From Ferruginibacter sp. (GTDB lineage: Bacteria; Bacteroidota; Bacteroidia; Chitinophagales; Chitinophagaceae): a stretch of 64,000 bases of DNA. The number at the start of each line of letters is the position of its first letter. Position 1 is the stretch's first letter. The DNA lies in contig JAGOAX010000011.1 of assembly GCA_017983695.1 (NCBI GenBank), positions 1 through 64,000 on the forward strand. The letters are read 5' to 3'. The notes below the pieces were generated by a model that searched no databases, was not told where the DNA came from, and saw only the letters and a list, made by a program, of their open reading frames with translations. Both the position numbers and the translations under genes were made by a program. Below, piece by piece: positions 41,316-50,423 of this stretch.

Positions 41316-41344
41316 AATTAGGTAAGCCTAATTATGTATTTTTG
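41316..41344 (+). promoter_or_regulatory. DtxR-like operator and -7 box of the TonB receptor
   Basis: AATTAGG-TAAG-CCTAATT (41316-41333) has perfect 7-bp arms and shares TTAGGnnnnCCTAA with known DtxR/IdeR-type boxes. It is followed after 3 bp by TATTTTTG (41337-41344), a -7 box. A protein bound here would cover the promoter, giving repression when metal is plentiful. Confidence 0.65.
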
Positions 41345-41366
41345 CCCAAGGAATTATTTAGAACAC

Positions 41367-43637
41367 ATGATGAAGACAATAAACTTTTTGATTGCAATGC
41401 TGCTGTTAACTACCAGCGCAACAGCACAAACGGCAACAATCCGGGGCAGCGTGGCCGATAAAAACGGGCCGGTTGCTTCGGCTACAGTTTCAATTGCAGC
41501 TTTAAAAAGATCTGTTATAACCGATACTGCCGGTAATTTTGAATTTAATGATATGGCGCCGGGAACATACCGCCTGGCAGTTTCTGCATTAAATTATGAT
41601 GCGACAGTAAAAACTGTAACTGCAAGTAATACTGCACCTAAACTTGCTATCATACTTACAATACACAACAAGGATATGGATGAAATAGTGATATCTGGTA
41701 CTATGAAGGCAATAAGCAAAATGGATTCTCCCATTCCGGTGGAAGTATATTCACCGGCACACTTTAAAAAAAATCCATCACCCAATATTTTTGAAAGCCT
41801 GCAAATGGTAAATGGTATTCAACCGCAATTGAATTGCAATGTGTGTAACACCGGTGATATACATATCAACGGTATGGAAGGACCATATACCATGATACTG
41901 ATTGATGGTATGCCTATCGTAAGCAGTTTATCAACAGTTTACGGATTGGCAGGCATACCCAACAGCATGGTAAAGCGAATTGAAATTGTAAAAGGCCCGG
42001 CATCTACCTTATATGGCAGCGAAGCTGTTGGTGGGTTAATTAATATTATTACAAAAGATGCTTCCTCTGCAGAAAAATTGAAAGTTGATTTTTCTGCAAC
42101 AAGTGTTGGGGAGTATAATACCGATATTACTGCAACGATTAAAACTAAAAAAGCAGCAGCATTACTGGGTATAAATTATTTTAATTATCAGCAGCGCCGG
42201 GATATTAATAAAGATAATTTTACTGATGTAACTTTACAAAACCGCATCTCCATATTTAATAAATGGAATTTTAAGCGGAAGAATAATCTTGCGGCATCGT
42301 TGGCACTGCGTTATATAAATGAAGATAGATGGGGAGGCGAAATGCAATGGCAACCAAATTTCAGGGGTGGAGATAGTGTGTACGGTGAAAGCATTAACAC
42401 CAACAGGGCAGAGGTAATTGGTACGATGGAACTGGCAAGGAATTTTAATGCAGATATTTCTTACAACTATCATTTGCAGGATAGTTACTATGGCAAAATT
42501 AAGTATTATGCCAGCCAGCAGGTAGCTTTTGCACAACTAAGGTGGACAACAACAATTGGCAAACATTATCTTTTAGCCGGCATTCCTTTCCGCTATACTT
42601 ATTATGATGATAACTCACCTGCAACGGCCCAAACAAATGGTGATAATAAACCTGCCAATAGTTTTTTGCCGGGTATTTTTTTGCAGGACGAATTTAAAGT
42701 AAATGGAAGATTCACCACATTGGCAGGACTGCGTTACGACTATAATAATGAACATGGGCATATATTTACGCCAAGATTAAGTTTTAAATATTCGCCAGAT
42801 GCTACCAATACATTACGGATTAGCGGTGGCAACGGGTATAGAGTAGTAAATCTTTTTACAGAAGATCATGCTGCCTTAACGGGAGCAAGAGATGTGGTAA
42901 TTGCTGCTGCATTAAAGCCAGAAAAATCATGGAATGGCAATATCAACTATACCAAAATTATAAGGCATAGCAACGGTTTTATTAATTTAGATGGTAGTTT
43001 TTTTTATACTTATTTTACCAACAAAATTGTAGCAGATTTTATTACAGATCCCAATAAAATTATTTACGATAACCTGCGTGGCTATGCCATATCAAAAGGT
43101 GTAACAATTAATACTGATATTAATTTTACCAATGGCATAAAGATAAATGCCGGGGCAACTTTTATGGATGTGTATCAAATGGATAAAGACGCTGCTTCAA
43201 AAAAAATTAAAACGCCACAATTATTTGCTCCAAAAATTTCAGGCACATTTGCCGTAAGTTATACTTTAGCTAAAAGTAAATTATCGTTTGATTTTACCGG
43301 AAGAGTAACCGGCCCGATGTATTTACCCACCGTGCCCAACGATTTTAGGCCGGCCCAATCGCCATTGTACAGCATTGTTAATTTGCAGGCTACTAAAAGT
43401 TTTAATAATGGGTTAGAAATATATGGCGGCGTAAAAAACCTGTTAAACTTTTTACCTAAAGATCCGCTGCTGCACCCCGATGACCCTTTTGATAAACCCG
43501 GTGGAAAATATTTTGATGCGAATGGTGCGGCAAGGCAGGATACCAATCCTTATGGCTATGTATTTGATCCGTCGTACAACTATGCTACAGTACAGGGCAC
43601 AAAAGCATTTGCAGGTATAAGGTGGACGATAAAGTAA
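41367..43637 (+). CDS. TonB-dependent receptor under DtxR-type control
   Basis: The 756-aa receptor has a signal peptide (about 1-20, TSATAQ), a carboxypeptidase-regulatory-like domain (about 24-100), a plug (about 110-230) and a barrel to the end (AFAGIRWTIK). The plug contains an unusual QLNCNVCNTGDIHINGMEG segment with a CxxC pair, as seen in receptors linked to metal uptake. The ATG at 41367 (followed by a second ATG) gives the signal peptide; the longer frame from 41334 would begin upstream of the predicted transcript start. Substrate is probably a metal or metal chelate, iron or manganese if the DtxR link is right. Confidence 0.9.
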   Translation: MMKTINFLIAMLLLTTSATAQTATIRGSVADKNGPVASATVSIAALKRSVITDTAGNFEFNDMAPGTYRLAVSALNYDATVKTVTASNTAPKLAIILTIHNKDMDEIVISGTMKAISKMDSPIPVEVYSPAHFKKNPSPNIFESLQMVNGIQPQLNCNVCNTGDIHINGMEGPYTMILIDGMPIVSSLSTVYGLAGIPNSMVKRIEIVKGPASTLYGSEAVGGLINIITKDASSAEKLKVDFSATSVGEYNTDITATIKTKKAAALLGINYFNYQQRRDINKDNFTDVTLQNRISIFNKWNFKRKNNLAASLALRYINEDRWGGEMQWQPNFRGGDSVYGESINTNRAEVIGTMELARNFNADISYNYHLQDSYYGKIKYYASQQVAFAQLRWTTTIGKHYLLAGIPFRYTYYDDNSPATAQTNGDNKPANSFLPGIFLQDEFKVNGRFTTLAGLRYDYNNEHGHIFTPRLSFKYSPDATNTLRISGGNGYRVVNLFTEDHAALTGARDVVIAAALKPEKSWNGNINYTKIIRHSNGFINLDGSFFYTYFTNKIVADFITDPNKIIYDNLRGYAISKGVTINTDINFTNGIKINAGATFMDVYQMDKDAASKKIKTPQLFAPKISGTFAVSYTLAKSKLSFDFTGRVTGPMYLPTVPNDFRPAQSPLYSIVNLQATKSFNNGLEIYGGVKNLLNFLPKDPLLHPDDPFDKPGGKYFDANGAARQDTNPYGYVFDPSYNYATVQGTKAFAGIRWTIK

Positions 43638-43645
43638 ACTGTTTT

Positions 43646-44638
43646 TTATTTGGTTTTAGCAACACCTACTACTAAATGCTCCAGGTTGTTTTCGGTAAAA
43701 TAAGTTTTGCATACTTTTTCAGCGGCATCTAAAATTTGCTGCACCTTTACCTGTTTTTTACCCAATAACTGGTAGGCTTTAGTATAAGCTGCAGTATCGC
43801 TTACCGCACCTGTTTGCTGCAATGCTTCTTTAATGGCAATAACGCCAAGACCGCTGTCTTTTAATTTACCCAGTTCTGCAATTGTCCAGCTTAAGGCATA
43901 AAAATAATTTTTGTCCAGTAAAAGAAAATTTTTGTTGTCTCCTGCATCGGGCAATATGTTATAGGGAGAGGTTAGTATTGCTTTGGTAAGATATTTTTTA
44001 AGGTGTGCAGCATTTTTTTTTGGTTGGCTTAATTGTATACAGCCACGCAATGCCTGAGGATAAATACTCAGCCATCTCAATTTTCTTCTTAGTTCATGCA
44101 CATCAGCTTCCACATTATCAAAATGGTATTTAGTTTTTGCAGTAAACTCCACAATTCCATAAATGGCTTCACCATAAAAATCATTGATGGCTTTTATCTC
44201 ATCTTCTTCCTTTAACCAGTCTGCCTCCTGTAATTTTTTTTGAATTTTTTTAATACGGCTGTTTTCACTGCCCAGCCATTCTTTTTCTGTCAGTATTTCA
44301 TTAAGGCTTTGTATTTTTTCCCTGCTTTGTGCCTGCAGGTAGTTTATTACAGCGGCCGGTATGTTTTTATTTTGTTTAAACTGTTTAGAAAAACTGTCGT
44401 AATAATCAATTGCTCCTAAAGTATCTTCCAGCAATTTAAACTGCTCTTTAAGTTTGGTAAACTTTTTTTTGTTGTGAATACCGATGTACATTTTTGCAAG
44501 TGCCTCCAGCATAAACAACGGAGTACGTACATTATTCTGGTATAACCACAGTGCCGGATTTTTTTGTTTAGCCGATTTGGTTAACAAAGTTTGCAGTTGT
44601 GCAAGAAAAAAATCAAATCTTGCTGAGCCATTTTTCAT
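43646..44638 (-). CDS. Helical protein, remotely CHAD-like, unknown function
   Basis: The 330-aa protein (from MKNGSARFDFF; ATG 44638) is almost entirely alpha-helical and charged, with no signal peptide. Two segments recall the CHAD fold of polyphosphate-binding proteins: FKLLEDTLGAIDYYDSF (about 70-90) and EADVHELRRKLRWLSIYPQ (about 185-205). The match is weak and the basic His/Arg set of CHAD is not clearly conserved. It follows the ATP-grasp-like gene on the same strand, 89 bp later, with a long hairpin between them. Its end is 8 bp from the TonB receptor stop. Confidence 0.65.
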   Translation of the reverse strand: MKNGSARFDFFLAQLQTLLTKSAKQKNPALWLYQNNVRTPLFMLEALAKMYIGIHNKKKFTKLKEQFKLLEDTLGAIDYYDSFSKQFKQNKNIPAAVINYLQAQSREKIQSLNEILTEKEWLGSENSRIKKIQKKLQEADWLKEEDEIKAINDFYGEAIYGIVEFTAKTKYHFDNVEADVHELRRKLRWLSIYPQALRGCIQLSQPKKNAAHLKKYLTKAILTSPYNILPDAGDNKNFLLLDKNYFYALSWTIAELGKLKDSGLGVIAIKEALQQTGAVSDTAAYTKAYQLLGKKQVKVQQILDAAEKVCKTYFTENNLEHLVVGVAKTK

Positions 44639-44693
44639 ACTTGTTTTTTTATTGAGTATTGAATATTCTTCACCCAACCGCTTCGGTCAGTCC

Positions 44694-44735
44694 CCCCTTC
44701 AGTCCTGTCCCGATTTTTTCGGGAGGGTTAAGGGG
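44694..44735. repeat. Long imperfect hairpin element
   Basis: CCCCTT (44694-44699) pairs with AAGGGG (44730-44735), and CCCGA/TCGGG (44709-44713, 44719-44723) forms the inner stem around a 5-T loop. It overlaps the last codons of the ATP-grasp-like gene and is much more GC-rich than its surroundings, like a mobile or dispersed repeat. No poly-T follows on the minus strand. Confidence 0.5.
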
Positions 44736-45921
44736 CTTCAAAAAAAGCTACCCCACCGCCAACCCATTCTTTGTCTTTATTATACCTCGTACCAATCATT
44801 TTTCCCTTGCTTAGTCTTGAAAGATTGTGTACTGCTTTTGGCCTTGCCCAGCCATCTTTCCAAAAATAAAATAAACGTATCTCAGCCTTGGCAGGTACAT
44901 CAGGTGTTTCTATTACATCGGCGTATTTTACTTTTCGTTGCAGTATCCAGTTCTCAGGATCTTTTACGTCGTCAATATCTTTTTGCGTAACATCAATTAC
45001 AACGCCCATGCCTGCAAAAGAAAATAAAGGTTTAAGCACATAATTTTCCAGCTCGGCAGGTACTTGTTTTAACTCATTTAAAAAATAGGTTTGTGGTACG
45101 TATGGATTTTCAATAAACGGTAGTGTGAATTTACTAATGCGGTAAAACCAGTTAGGATGCGGGACCCATTCCACATCAAAATCTTTGGTCAGGTCAATTA
45201 TTTCGCCCAGGCCTTCCTGCTTTTGCAGGTCGTCAAAAATTAAACGGTTATAAATTCTTTTGATCTCTGTTTTTACGCCATTATTATCATAAAATAATTT
45301 ATTACCGTCGGCTATTAATTTAGTAAGACAAACCGTTTTAATGCCCAATACTTCTTCGGTACAATAAAAATCAATTCTTGTTTTCTGTTGTTCAGGAAAA
45401 ATTTCCAGCAGGATCACATTTTCAGGGTTTAAATCCCCAACAATGATCTCTTTAAATAGTTGCAGGTAAGTTTCTTTATTGTATCCATTCAAATAAGCTG
45501 AATAATTGGCTGGTACATTTGCATATTTTGCTGTTAACTCGCTGTGAAAAGCCTGGAAGGCAAACAGGGTGGGGAAGCCCTGCATTTCTATCAGCTGCGG
45601 TTCAAGTTCGCCTGCTTCGTTCTGGCAAATGCCAAAATCAAAAGCAATAAACTGCGATTGTTTTTTTTGATTGGGTATTTTAATATCTTTTGGAATGCCT
45701 CTTTCTGTTAAAGACATAAATTTTTCATCCACAATCACATCAATAATATCTTCGCAGGCAGCCAGCATTTTATTGGTAAACTCTTTGGGTATAAAAATGG
45801 GCGTTTCTGCATTTCTAAAATCCAAAGCACCGGGATGTAATGCATCAATCTCTTTAACATAAGCCTCGTATTTTTCTTTGGTGAAATTGCTGTTGAATTG
45901 TTGCCGTAATTCTTTTACCAT
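44728..45921 (-). CDS. ATP-grasp-like protein, possible amide ligase
   Basis: The 397-aa cytoplasmic protein has blocks typical of ATP-grasp ligases: QLIEMQGFPTLFAFQ (about 108-122), VLKPLFSFAGMGVVIDV (about 293-309, the nucleotide-binding loop), ENWILQRKVKYADVI, and AEIRLFYFWKDG with the late metal-binding region. It is closest in style to glutathionylspermidine-synthase-like or carboxylate-amine ligases, but no characterised family is recognised with confidence. It is followed by the CHAD-like protein and preceded, 90 bp upstream, by a glutamine amidotransferase on the same strand. The three may modify an unknown carboxylate with ammonia or an amine. Confidence 0.68.
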   Translation of the reverse strand: MVKELRQQFNSNFTKEKYEAYVKEIDALHPGALDFRNAETPIFIPKEFTNKMLAACEDIIDVIVDEKFMSLTERGIPKDIKIPNQKKQSQFIAFDFGICQNEAGELEPQLIEMQGFPTLFAFQAFHSELTAKYANVPANYSAYLNGYNKETYLQLFKEIIVGDLNPENVILLEIFPEQQKTRIDFYCTEEVLGIKTVCLTKLIADGNKLFYDNNGVKTEIKRIYNRLIFDDLQKQEGLGEIIDLTKDFDVEWVPHPNWFYRISKFTLPFIENPYVPQTYFLNELKQVPAELENYVLKPLFSFAGMGVVIDVTQKDIDDVKDPENWILQRKVKYADVIETPDVPAKAEIRLFYFWKDGWARPKAVHNLSRLSKGKMIGTRYNKDKEWVGGGVAFFEAP

Positions 45922-46011
45922 TGTTAAATAAGTTTGAAGATGAGTAACTACTCTAAAAATAAAGAATAATATTCAATCGGCAGGTGCTCAATTTAAAGTT
46001 AGCAGCGGCAG

Positions 46012-46857
46012 TTAAATTTCAACAGGCTGCATACTTTCCACCGCCAGGTGTAAAAAGTTGGGGAGTATGTGGGAGTAGGTCCACATTATTTTATCAGGGT
46101 CGTTTAAATGCTCAATCATCGATTGCCATTTTTCCATACCATAGTTTTCAACCACGGTCTTTTTCTTGTCTTCGGTTTGTAAGTGCATACTCATACCAAT
46201 GGCATCGGCTTCCGGGTGAAACTGTGTACCAATCATATGATCATTAAACCTTACTGCCATTATAGCTCTTTCCAGTGGAATATGAGGGCGTTCTTTTTCA
46301 ATGGCTAAAATGGTGCCTCCAATCTGGTGTAATTTGTTATGGTTGGGTTCAATTACCTGGAAGTCGCGGCTGTCAACAGCATAAAAAGGATTGCGTAAGC
46401 CGTTTAATACAGATTCATCTTCTGCAACCGGTAAGGAGTGAACAGGGAATACGCCAAAGGCCGTACTTCTTCTTTTGCAAACTGTAGCAATTTTAAAATG
46501 GCGGCAGGCCAGTTGATAGGAGTGGCAGATAAAAAATACTTTTTTCTTTTTAACATTGGCATCACTGTTATTCCAGTCCAATACTTTGCCCAGCCAGTTA
46601 AAATATACTTTTTCCCATTCGCTGCCTTCGCTTTCCAGCGGACTTCCGGGGCCGCCGCTGGAAATATAAATATCATAATTTAAATCAGGGGTTTGTTTTT
46701 CCAGCCGCACTTCAAATTCATCCCACTCCAGGTCAAGGTTATTGGTATCGCCAAACTGGTTTAAAATTTCACGGATACAACGCATGCCCTGGTTAGGCAT
46801 TCCTTCATTCATATCTAAAATTGCTATTCTTACAGCCTTCTTTTCCGTAAAATTCAT
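46012..46857 (-). CDS. Class I glutamine amidotransferase
   Basis: The 281-aa protein has a class I GATase fold: YISSGGPGSPLE loop, the nucleophile elbow FICHSYQLACRHF (Cys111, where many members have CLGxQ), and the QFHPEAD segment with the catalytic His and Glu. A free-standing amidotransferase releases ammonia from glutamine for a partner ligase. The next gene on the same strand is the ATP-grasp-like protein, a likely partner. TATGTTTG (46869-46862 on the minus strand) lies only 4 bp before the ATG, so the transcript may be nearly leaderless or the start further in. Confidence 0.86.
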   Translation of the reverse strand: MNFTEKKAVRIAILDMNEGMPNQGMRCIREILNQFGDTNNLDLEWDEFEVRLEKQTPDLNYDIYISSGGPGSPLESEGSEWEKVYFNWLGKVLDWNNSDANVKKKKVFFICHSYQLACRHFKIATVCKRRSTAFGVFPVHSLPVAEDESVLNGLRNPFYAVDSRDFQVIEPNHNKLHQIGGTILAIEKERPHIPLERAIMAVRFNDHMIGTQFHPEADAIGMSMHLQTEDKKKTVVENYGMEKWQSMIEHLNDPDKIMWTYSHILPNFLHLAVESMQPVEI

Positions 46858-46979
46858 TACGCAAACATAACAATTTTTTAAAAAACGGGGCTGTTAACAG
46901 GACAATCAATTTATTACCATGTGTGGATAGTATATTTATGAATAAGCCTATAAATATAAAAAATGCAGATGTTAAACAC

Positions 46980-48881
46980 TTAATAGTGCCATCTTACAAA
47001 GGCTTCCATAGCTGCATATTGTGTTAAGCCCAATTGAGCATACAGTTTTGCAGTATTGCTATTGCGTTCTTCGGCACGTTGCCAAAATTCACGGCTATCG
47101 CTGCCCTGGAAAGGCACACTGTCTTTTTGCGATTGGTGAATGAAGATGCCATTTCTTTTCTTTACCACCTGGTCGGGGCTCATAGGTATAGCCATTTCAA
47201 TTTCTGTAATATCCCATTCCTGCCAGGCACCTTTGTATAACCACAACCAACAATCTTTTACCCATGCAGCGCCGCTTGCTTTAATTTGTTTTAAAGCTTC
47301 AATCACCACATCAAAACAAACTTTATGTGTGCCATGCGGATCGGCAAAATCGCCGGCGCAGTAAATCTGGTGCGGTTTAATTTTATTAAGCAGGTCAACA
47401 GTAATTTTTACATCAGCTTCACTCATCGGATTTTTTTCAATAGTACCTGTTTCGTAAAAAGGTAAATTCTGAAAATGTATCCGGTCATCTGTTAAGCCTA
47501 CATATTTACAGGTAGCTTTGGCTTCGCATCTTCTAATTAAACCTTTAATGGCTCTTATTTCTTCTGTATCTTTTTCGCTGCTTTTTTTTGTTTTTAAAAA
47601 TGCAGTAGCCTTTTCTAAAATATTTTTGCTTTTGGTTTCATCAATATCAAACATGTTTTCAAAACCTACAGCAAAATCAATAAACCGGGTAACAAATTCG
47701 TCAGTTACAGCAATATTACCACTACTTTGATAAGCAACATGCACTTCATGCCCCTGGTCGTGCAGGCGCATAAAAGTACCACCCATGCTTATGATATCAT
47801 CATCGGGATGTGGAGAGAAGAGTACCACTTTTTTTGGAAAAGGTTCACTTCTTTCGGGATGTTTATGATTGGATGAATTTAATTTACCGCCTGGCCATCC
47901 GGTAATAGAATCCCGGAGCATATAATACACATCAAGATTTATTTCGTAGGCATTTCCTTTTTCGGTTAACAGGTCGTTTAAACCATTATCGTTATAATCT
48001 TCGTTTGTTAAACTTAAAACAGGTTTTTTAATTTTTAATGCCAGGTTGGTTACTGCACGACGTACCATTTCAGCTGTCCACTCACACTCACCCGTAAACC
48101 ACGGACTTTTAAAACGAGTTAATTCGCTTGCGGCAGGTTCATCTACAATAAAAGTACAGTCATCATGGTTTTGTAAAAGTGAAGCCGGTATATCTTCTGT
48201 ATCATCCAGCTCTGTTGCTTTTTGTATTACAGGGGCTTTTGTTTGTCCCCAGGCCATTAAAATTATTTTTTTAGATTTTAATATGGTGCTGATGCCCATG
48301 GTAATGGCCATCCGGGGTACTTCACTCATATTACCAAATTCATAAGCGTTGGCAAGCCTTGTACTGTTATCTAAAGTGATCAATCTTGTTTTACTGTAAA
48401 TACCACTTCCCGGTTCGTTAAAACCAATATGCCCGTTATTACCTATGCCTAATATTTGTAAATCCAGTCCTCCTGCAGCTTCAATTTGTTTTTCATAATC
48501 GAGGCAATGTTCTTTTACTTTATCTTTTGCAATCATGCCGTCGGGTAAATGGTAATTGGCAGGATTGATATCAGTATGTTCAAATAAATTTTTCCGCATA
48601 AAATAATGATAGCTTTGTAAAGCATCTTTATCCATGGGATAGTATTGATCGAGATTGAAAGTGATCACATTTTTAAAACTCAGACCTTCTTCTTTATGCA
48701 TACGTACCAAATGTGCATATAAAGTTTTTGGGGTAGAGCCAGTTGCAAGGCCAATAACACATTTTTTACCTTCCTTTTCTTTTTGTTTGATAAGATCTGC
48801 AATTATTTTGGCAACAAATGCAGAGCCATCAGTAGGTGTTGGAAAAATTTTTACCGTAATTTTTTCTAAAGAATCAATCAT
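46980..48881 (-). CDS. nagB: Glucosamine-6-phosphate deaminase fused to PIG-L/LmbE deacetylase
   Basis: The 633-aa protein joins two enzymes. Residues about 1-280 are NagB-like (LATGSTPKTLYAHLV, FNLDQYYP, GIGNNGHIGFNEPGS). Residues about 350-633 are a PIG-L/LmbE de-N-acetylase with the metal motif SPHPDDD (His358-Asp362). The first turns glucosamine 6-phosphate into fructose 6-phosphate and ammonia; the second could remove an acetyl group from a GlcNAc-type compound, so the fusion might perform consecutive steps. Such long NagB proteins occur in Bacteroidota. It is divergent from a ROK regulator, which probably controls it. Confidence 0.93.
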   Translation of the reverse strand: MIDSLEKITVKIFPTPTDGSAFVAKIIADLIKQKEKEGKKCVIGLATGSTPKTLYAHLVRMHKEEGLSFKNVITFNLDQYYPMDKDALQSYHYFMRKNLFEHTDINPANYHLPDGMIAKDKVKEHCLDYEKQIEAAGGLDLQILGIGNNGHIGFNEPGSGIYSKTRLITLDNSTRLANAYEFGNMSEVPRMAITMGISTILKSKKIILMAWGQTKAPVIQKATELDDTEDIPASLLQNHDDCTFIVDEPAASELTRFKSPWFTGECEWTAEMVRRAVTNLALKIKKPVLSLTNEDYNDNGLNDLLTEKGNAYEINLDVYYMLRDSITGWPGGKLNSSNHKHPERSEPFPKKVVLFSPHPDDDIISMGGTFMRLHDQGHEVHVAYQSSGNIAVTDEFVTRFIDFAVGFENMFDIDETKSKNILEKATAFLKTKKSSEKDTEEIRAIKGLIRRCEAKATCKYVGLTDDRIHFQNLPFYETGTIEKNPMSEADVKITVDLLNKIKPHQIYCAGDFADPHGTHKVCFDVVIEALKQIKASGAAWVKDCWLWLYKGAWQEWDITEIEMAIPMSPDQVVKKRNGIFIHQSQKDSVPFQGSDSREFWQRAEERNSNTAKLYAQLGLTQYAAMEAFVRWHY

Positions 48882-48952
48882 ATGCTATAAAATAAAGGCG
48901 TGTATAGGTAAAACAGGCATTGAAGTCTATTAAAATCTAAAAACGAAGATAA

Positions 48953-48962
48953 GCGTTAACGC
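48953..48962. promoter_or_regulatory. 10-bp palindrome between nagB and the ROK gene
   Basis: GCGTTAACGC is a perfect palindrome in the 174-bp divergent intergenic region, flanked on each side by ACGAAG. TATCTTCG (48951-48944 on the minus strand) may be the nagB -7 box, in which case the palindrome sits directly upstream of it. A candidate operator for the ROK regulator. Confidence 0.35.
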
Positions 48963-49025
48963 AGAAAACGAAGCTATATTTATTAATTTTATTTTAATTA
49001 AGGGCTTTATTTTTTAAATTAATTA

Positions 49026-49033
49026 TATATTTG
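49026..49033 (+). promoter_or_regulatory. -7 box of the ROK gene
   Basis: TATATTTG fits TAnnTTTG. The predicted start near 49040 leaves a leader of about 16 nt to ATG 49056. Confidence 0.5.
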
Positions 49034-49055
49034 TTGTTGTCTAATTTTATAAGTG

Positions 49056-50297
49056 ATGCCAAATAAAACCCAAACTCTTATCCAGGAGTTTAATACTGCT
49101 GGCCTTTCCAGTATAGCTATAAAAGATGTTACAAGAAAAAAAAGGATTATAGCTCAGATGAGTAACAATGATGACATTACCATTAATGATGTATCAGAAT
49201 CACTAAATATTAGCATCCCCAAGGCTTCAGAACTTATTGGAAGTCTTTTAAAGGAAGGGTTTATTAAAGAAACCGGAAAACGCTCTGCAGGTAAGGGCCG
49301 GAATGCTTCTTTTTATTCATTAAGAAGTGAAGGGTGTTATTTTTTAGGTGTAGAAATAAAAAAGTATAAGATCAATATTGGAATGATGGGTTTTGATAAG
49401 GTTATAGTAAAGTCAAAACTTGATATTCCTTTTTTATACCAGGAATCCGGCGAATCTTTAAAAGAAATAATAGCCATAATTAATGAATTTTTGAATGAAC
49501 TGAAAATAGAAAAAAATAAAATAGCAGGCGTAGGTATCAGCGTGGCAGGAAGAATAAATGTAAGGACCGGCGAAATACTTACCATTTATCACTTTAGTGA
49601 TGCGCCAATAAAATCTATTTTGGAAAAAGAGCTTGGGTTGCCCGTATTTATAGATAACGACAGCCGGACAATTGCCTATGGCGAGTTTCATTTTGGCAAC
49701 CGAAAAAAGGAGAACGAAGTTTTAGTAATGAACTTTGATTATGGTATGGCTATTGGTATTTTTGTTGGTGGAAAACCGGTATATGGCGTAAGTGGTTATG
49801 CAGGAGAGTTGAGCCACATACCGCTTTTTGACAATGAATTAATTTGTTTTTGTGGTAAAAAAGGTTGCCTGGAAACTGAAGCCTCAGGATTTGCATTTAT
49901 CAGAAAAATTACAGCATTGATGGAAAAAGGATCAAATAGTATTTTACAAAAAGTACTTGCAAAAAAAGGATTTATTGAAATTGAAGATATCATTTTTGCT
50001 GTTGAAAAGGGCGATAATTTAACGCTACAGGTTTTAAGTGAAGTAGCTGAAAAACTTGGCCGGGGATTAGCAATAACGATAAACATATTTAATCCGGAAC
50101 TGATTATTATCGGGGGCAGCCTTAGCGCCCTTGGCGAACCTTTACTGCTTCCATTAAAAACTGCTATTATAGAATATTCTTTAAACCTGGTTAATAAGGA
50201 TACCAGCATAGTTACTTCTACATTACAATATAAAGCCGGCCTTTTAGGATGCTGCCTTTTAGTAAGGGATAAAATTCTGGGACTGATTCAAGTGTAA
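49056..50297 (+). CDS. ROK family transcriptional regulator
   Basis: The 413-aa protein has an N-terminal winged helix (about 25-85, INDVSESLNISIPKASELIGSLLKEG) and a C-terminal ROK sugar-kinase-like domain (about 95-413) with GVGISVAGRIN, FIDNDSRT and the zinc motif CFCGKKGCLE. ROK regulators (NagC, XylR type) bind sugars such as GlcNAc-6-P and release DNA. It stands between nagB (divergent) and the SusC/SusD genes, so it probably controls both sides. A GTG at 49053 directly precedes the ATG chosen. Confidence 0.92.
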   Translation: MPNKTQTLIQEFNTAGLSSIAIKDVTRKKRIIAQMSNNDDITINDVSESLNISIPKASELIGSLLKEGFIKETGKRSAGKGRNASFYSLRSEGCYFLGVEIKKYKINIGMMGFDKVIVKSKLDIPFLYQESGESLKEIIAIINEFLNELKIEKNKIAGVGISVAGRINVRTGEILTIYHFSDAPIKSILEKELGLPVFIDNDSRTIAYGEFHFGNRKKENEVLVMNFDYGMAIGIFVGGKPVYGVSGYAGELSHIPLFDNELICFCGKKGCLETEASGFAFIRKITALMEKGSNSILQKVLAKKGFIEIEDIIFAVEKGDNLTLQVLSEVAEKLGRGLAITINIFNPELIIIGGSLSALGEPLLLPLKTAIIEYSLNLVNKDTSIVTSTLQYKAGLLGCCLLVRDKILGLIQV

Positions 50298-50299
50298 AG

Positions 50300-50339
50300 C
50301 CACATCTAATTATTAAAATATTTTAATAATTAGATGTGG
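50300..50339. repeat. Perfect 40-bp palindrome
   Basis: CCACATCTAATTATTAAAAT is followed directly by its exact reverse complement. It begins 2 bp after the ROK stop and ends 84 bp before SusC. The outer ends are GC-containing (CCACATCTA/TAGATGTGG) and the centre is all A/T. As RNA it would make an 18-bp hairpin with a small loop, so it could end the ROK transcript, although only ATAAAAATATATTTT follows. As DNA it could be an operator. Confidence 0.75.
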
Positions 50340-50423
50340 ATAAAAATATATTTTCATTTATTGAAGTGATTTATAAAATAATGTATTTTCATACTTTATT
50401 TCTCAAAACTAAATACATTGCTT

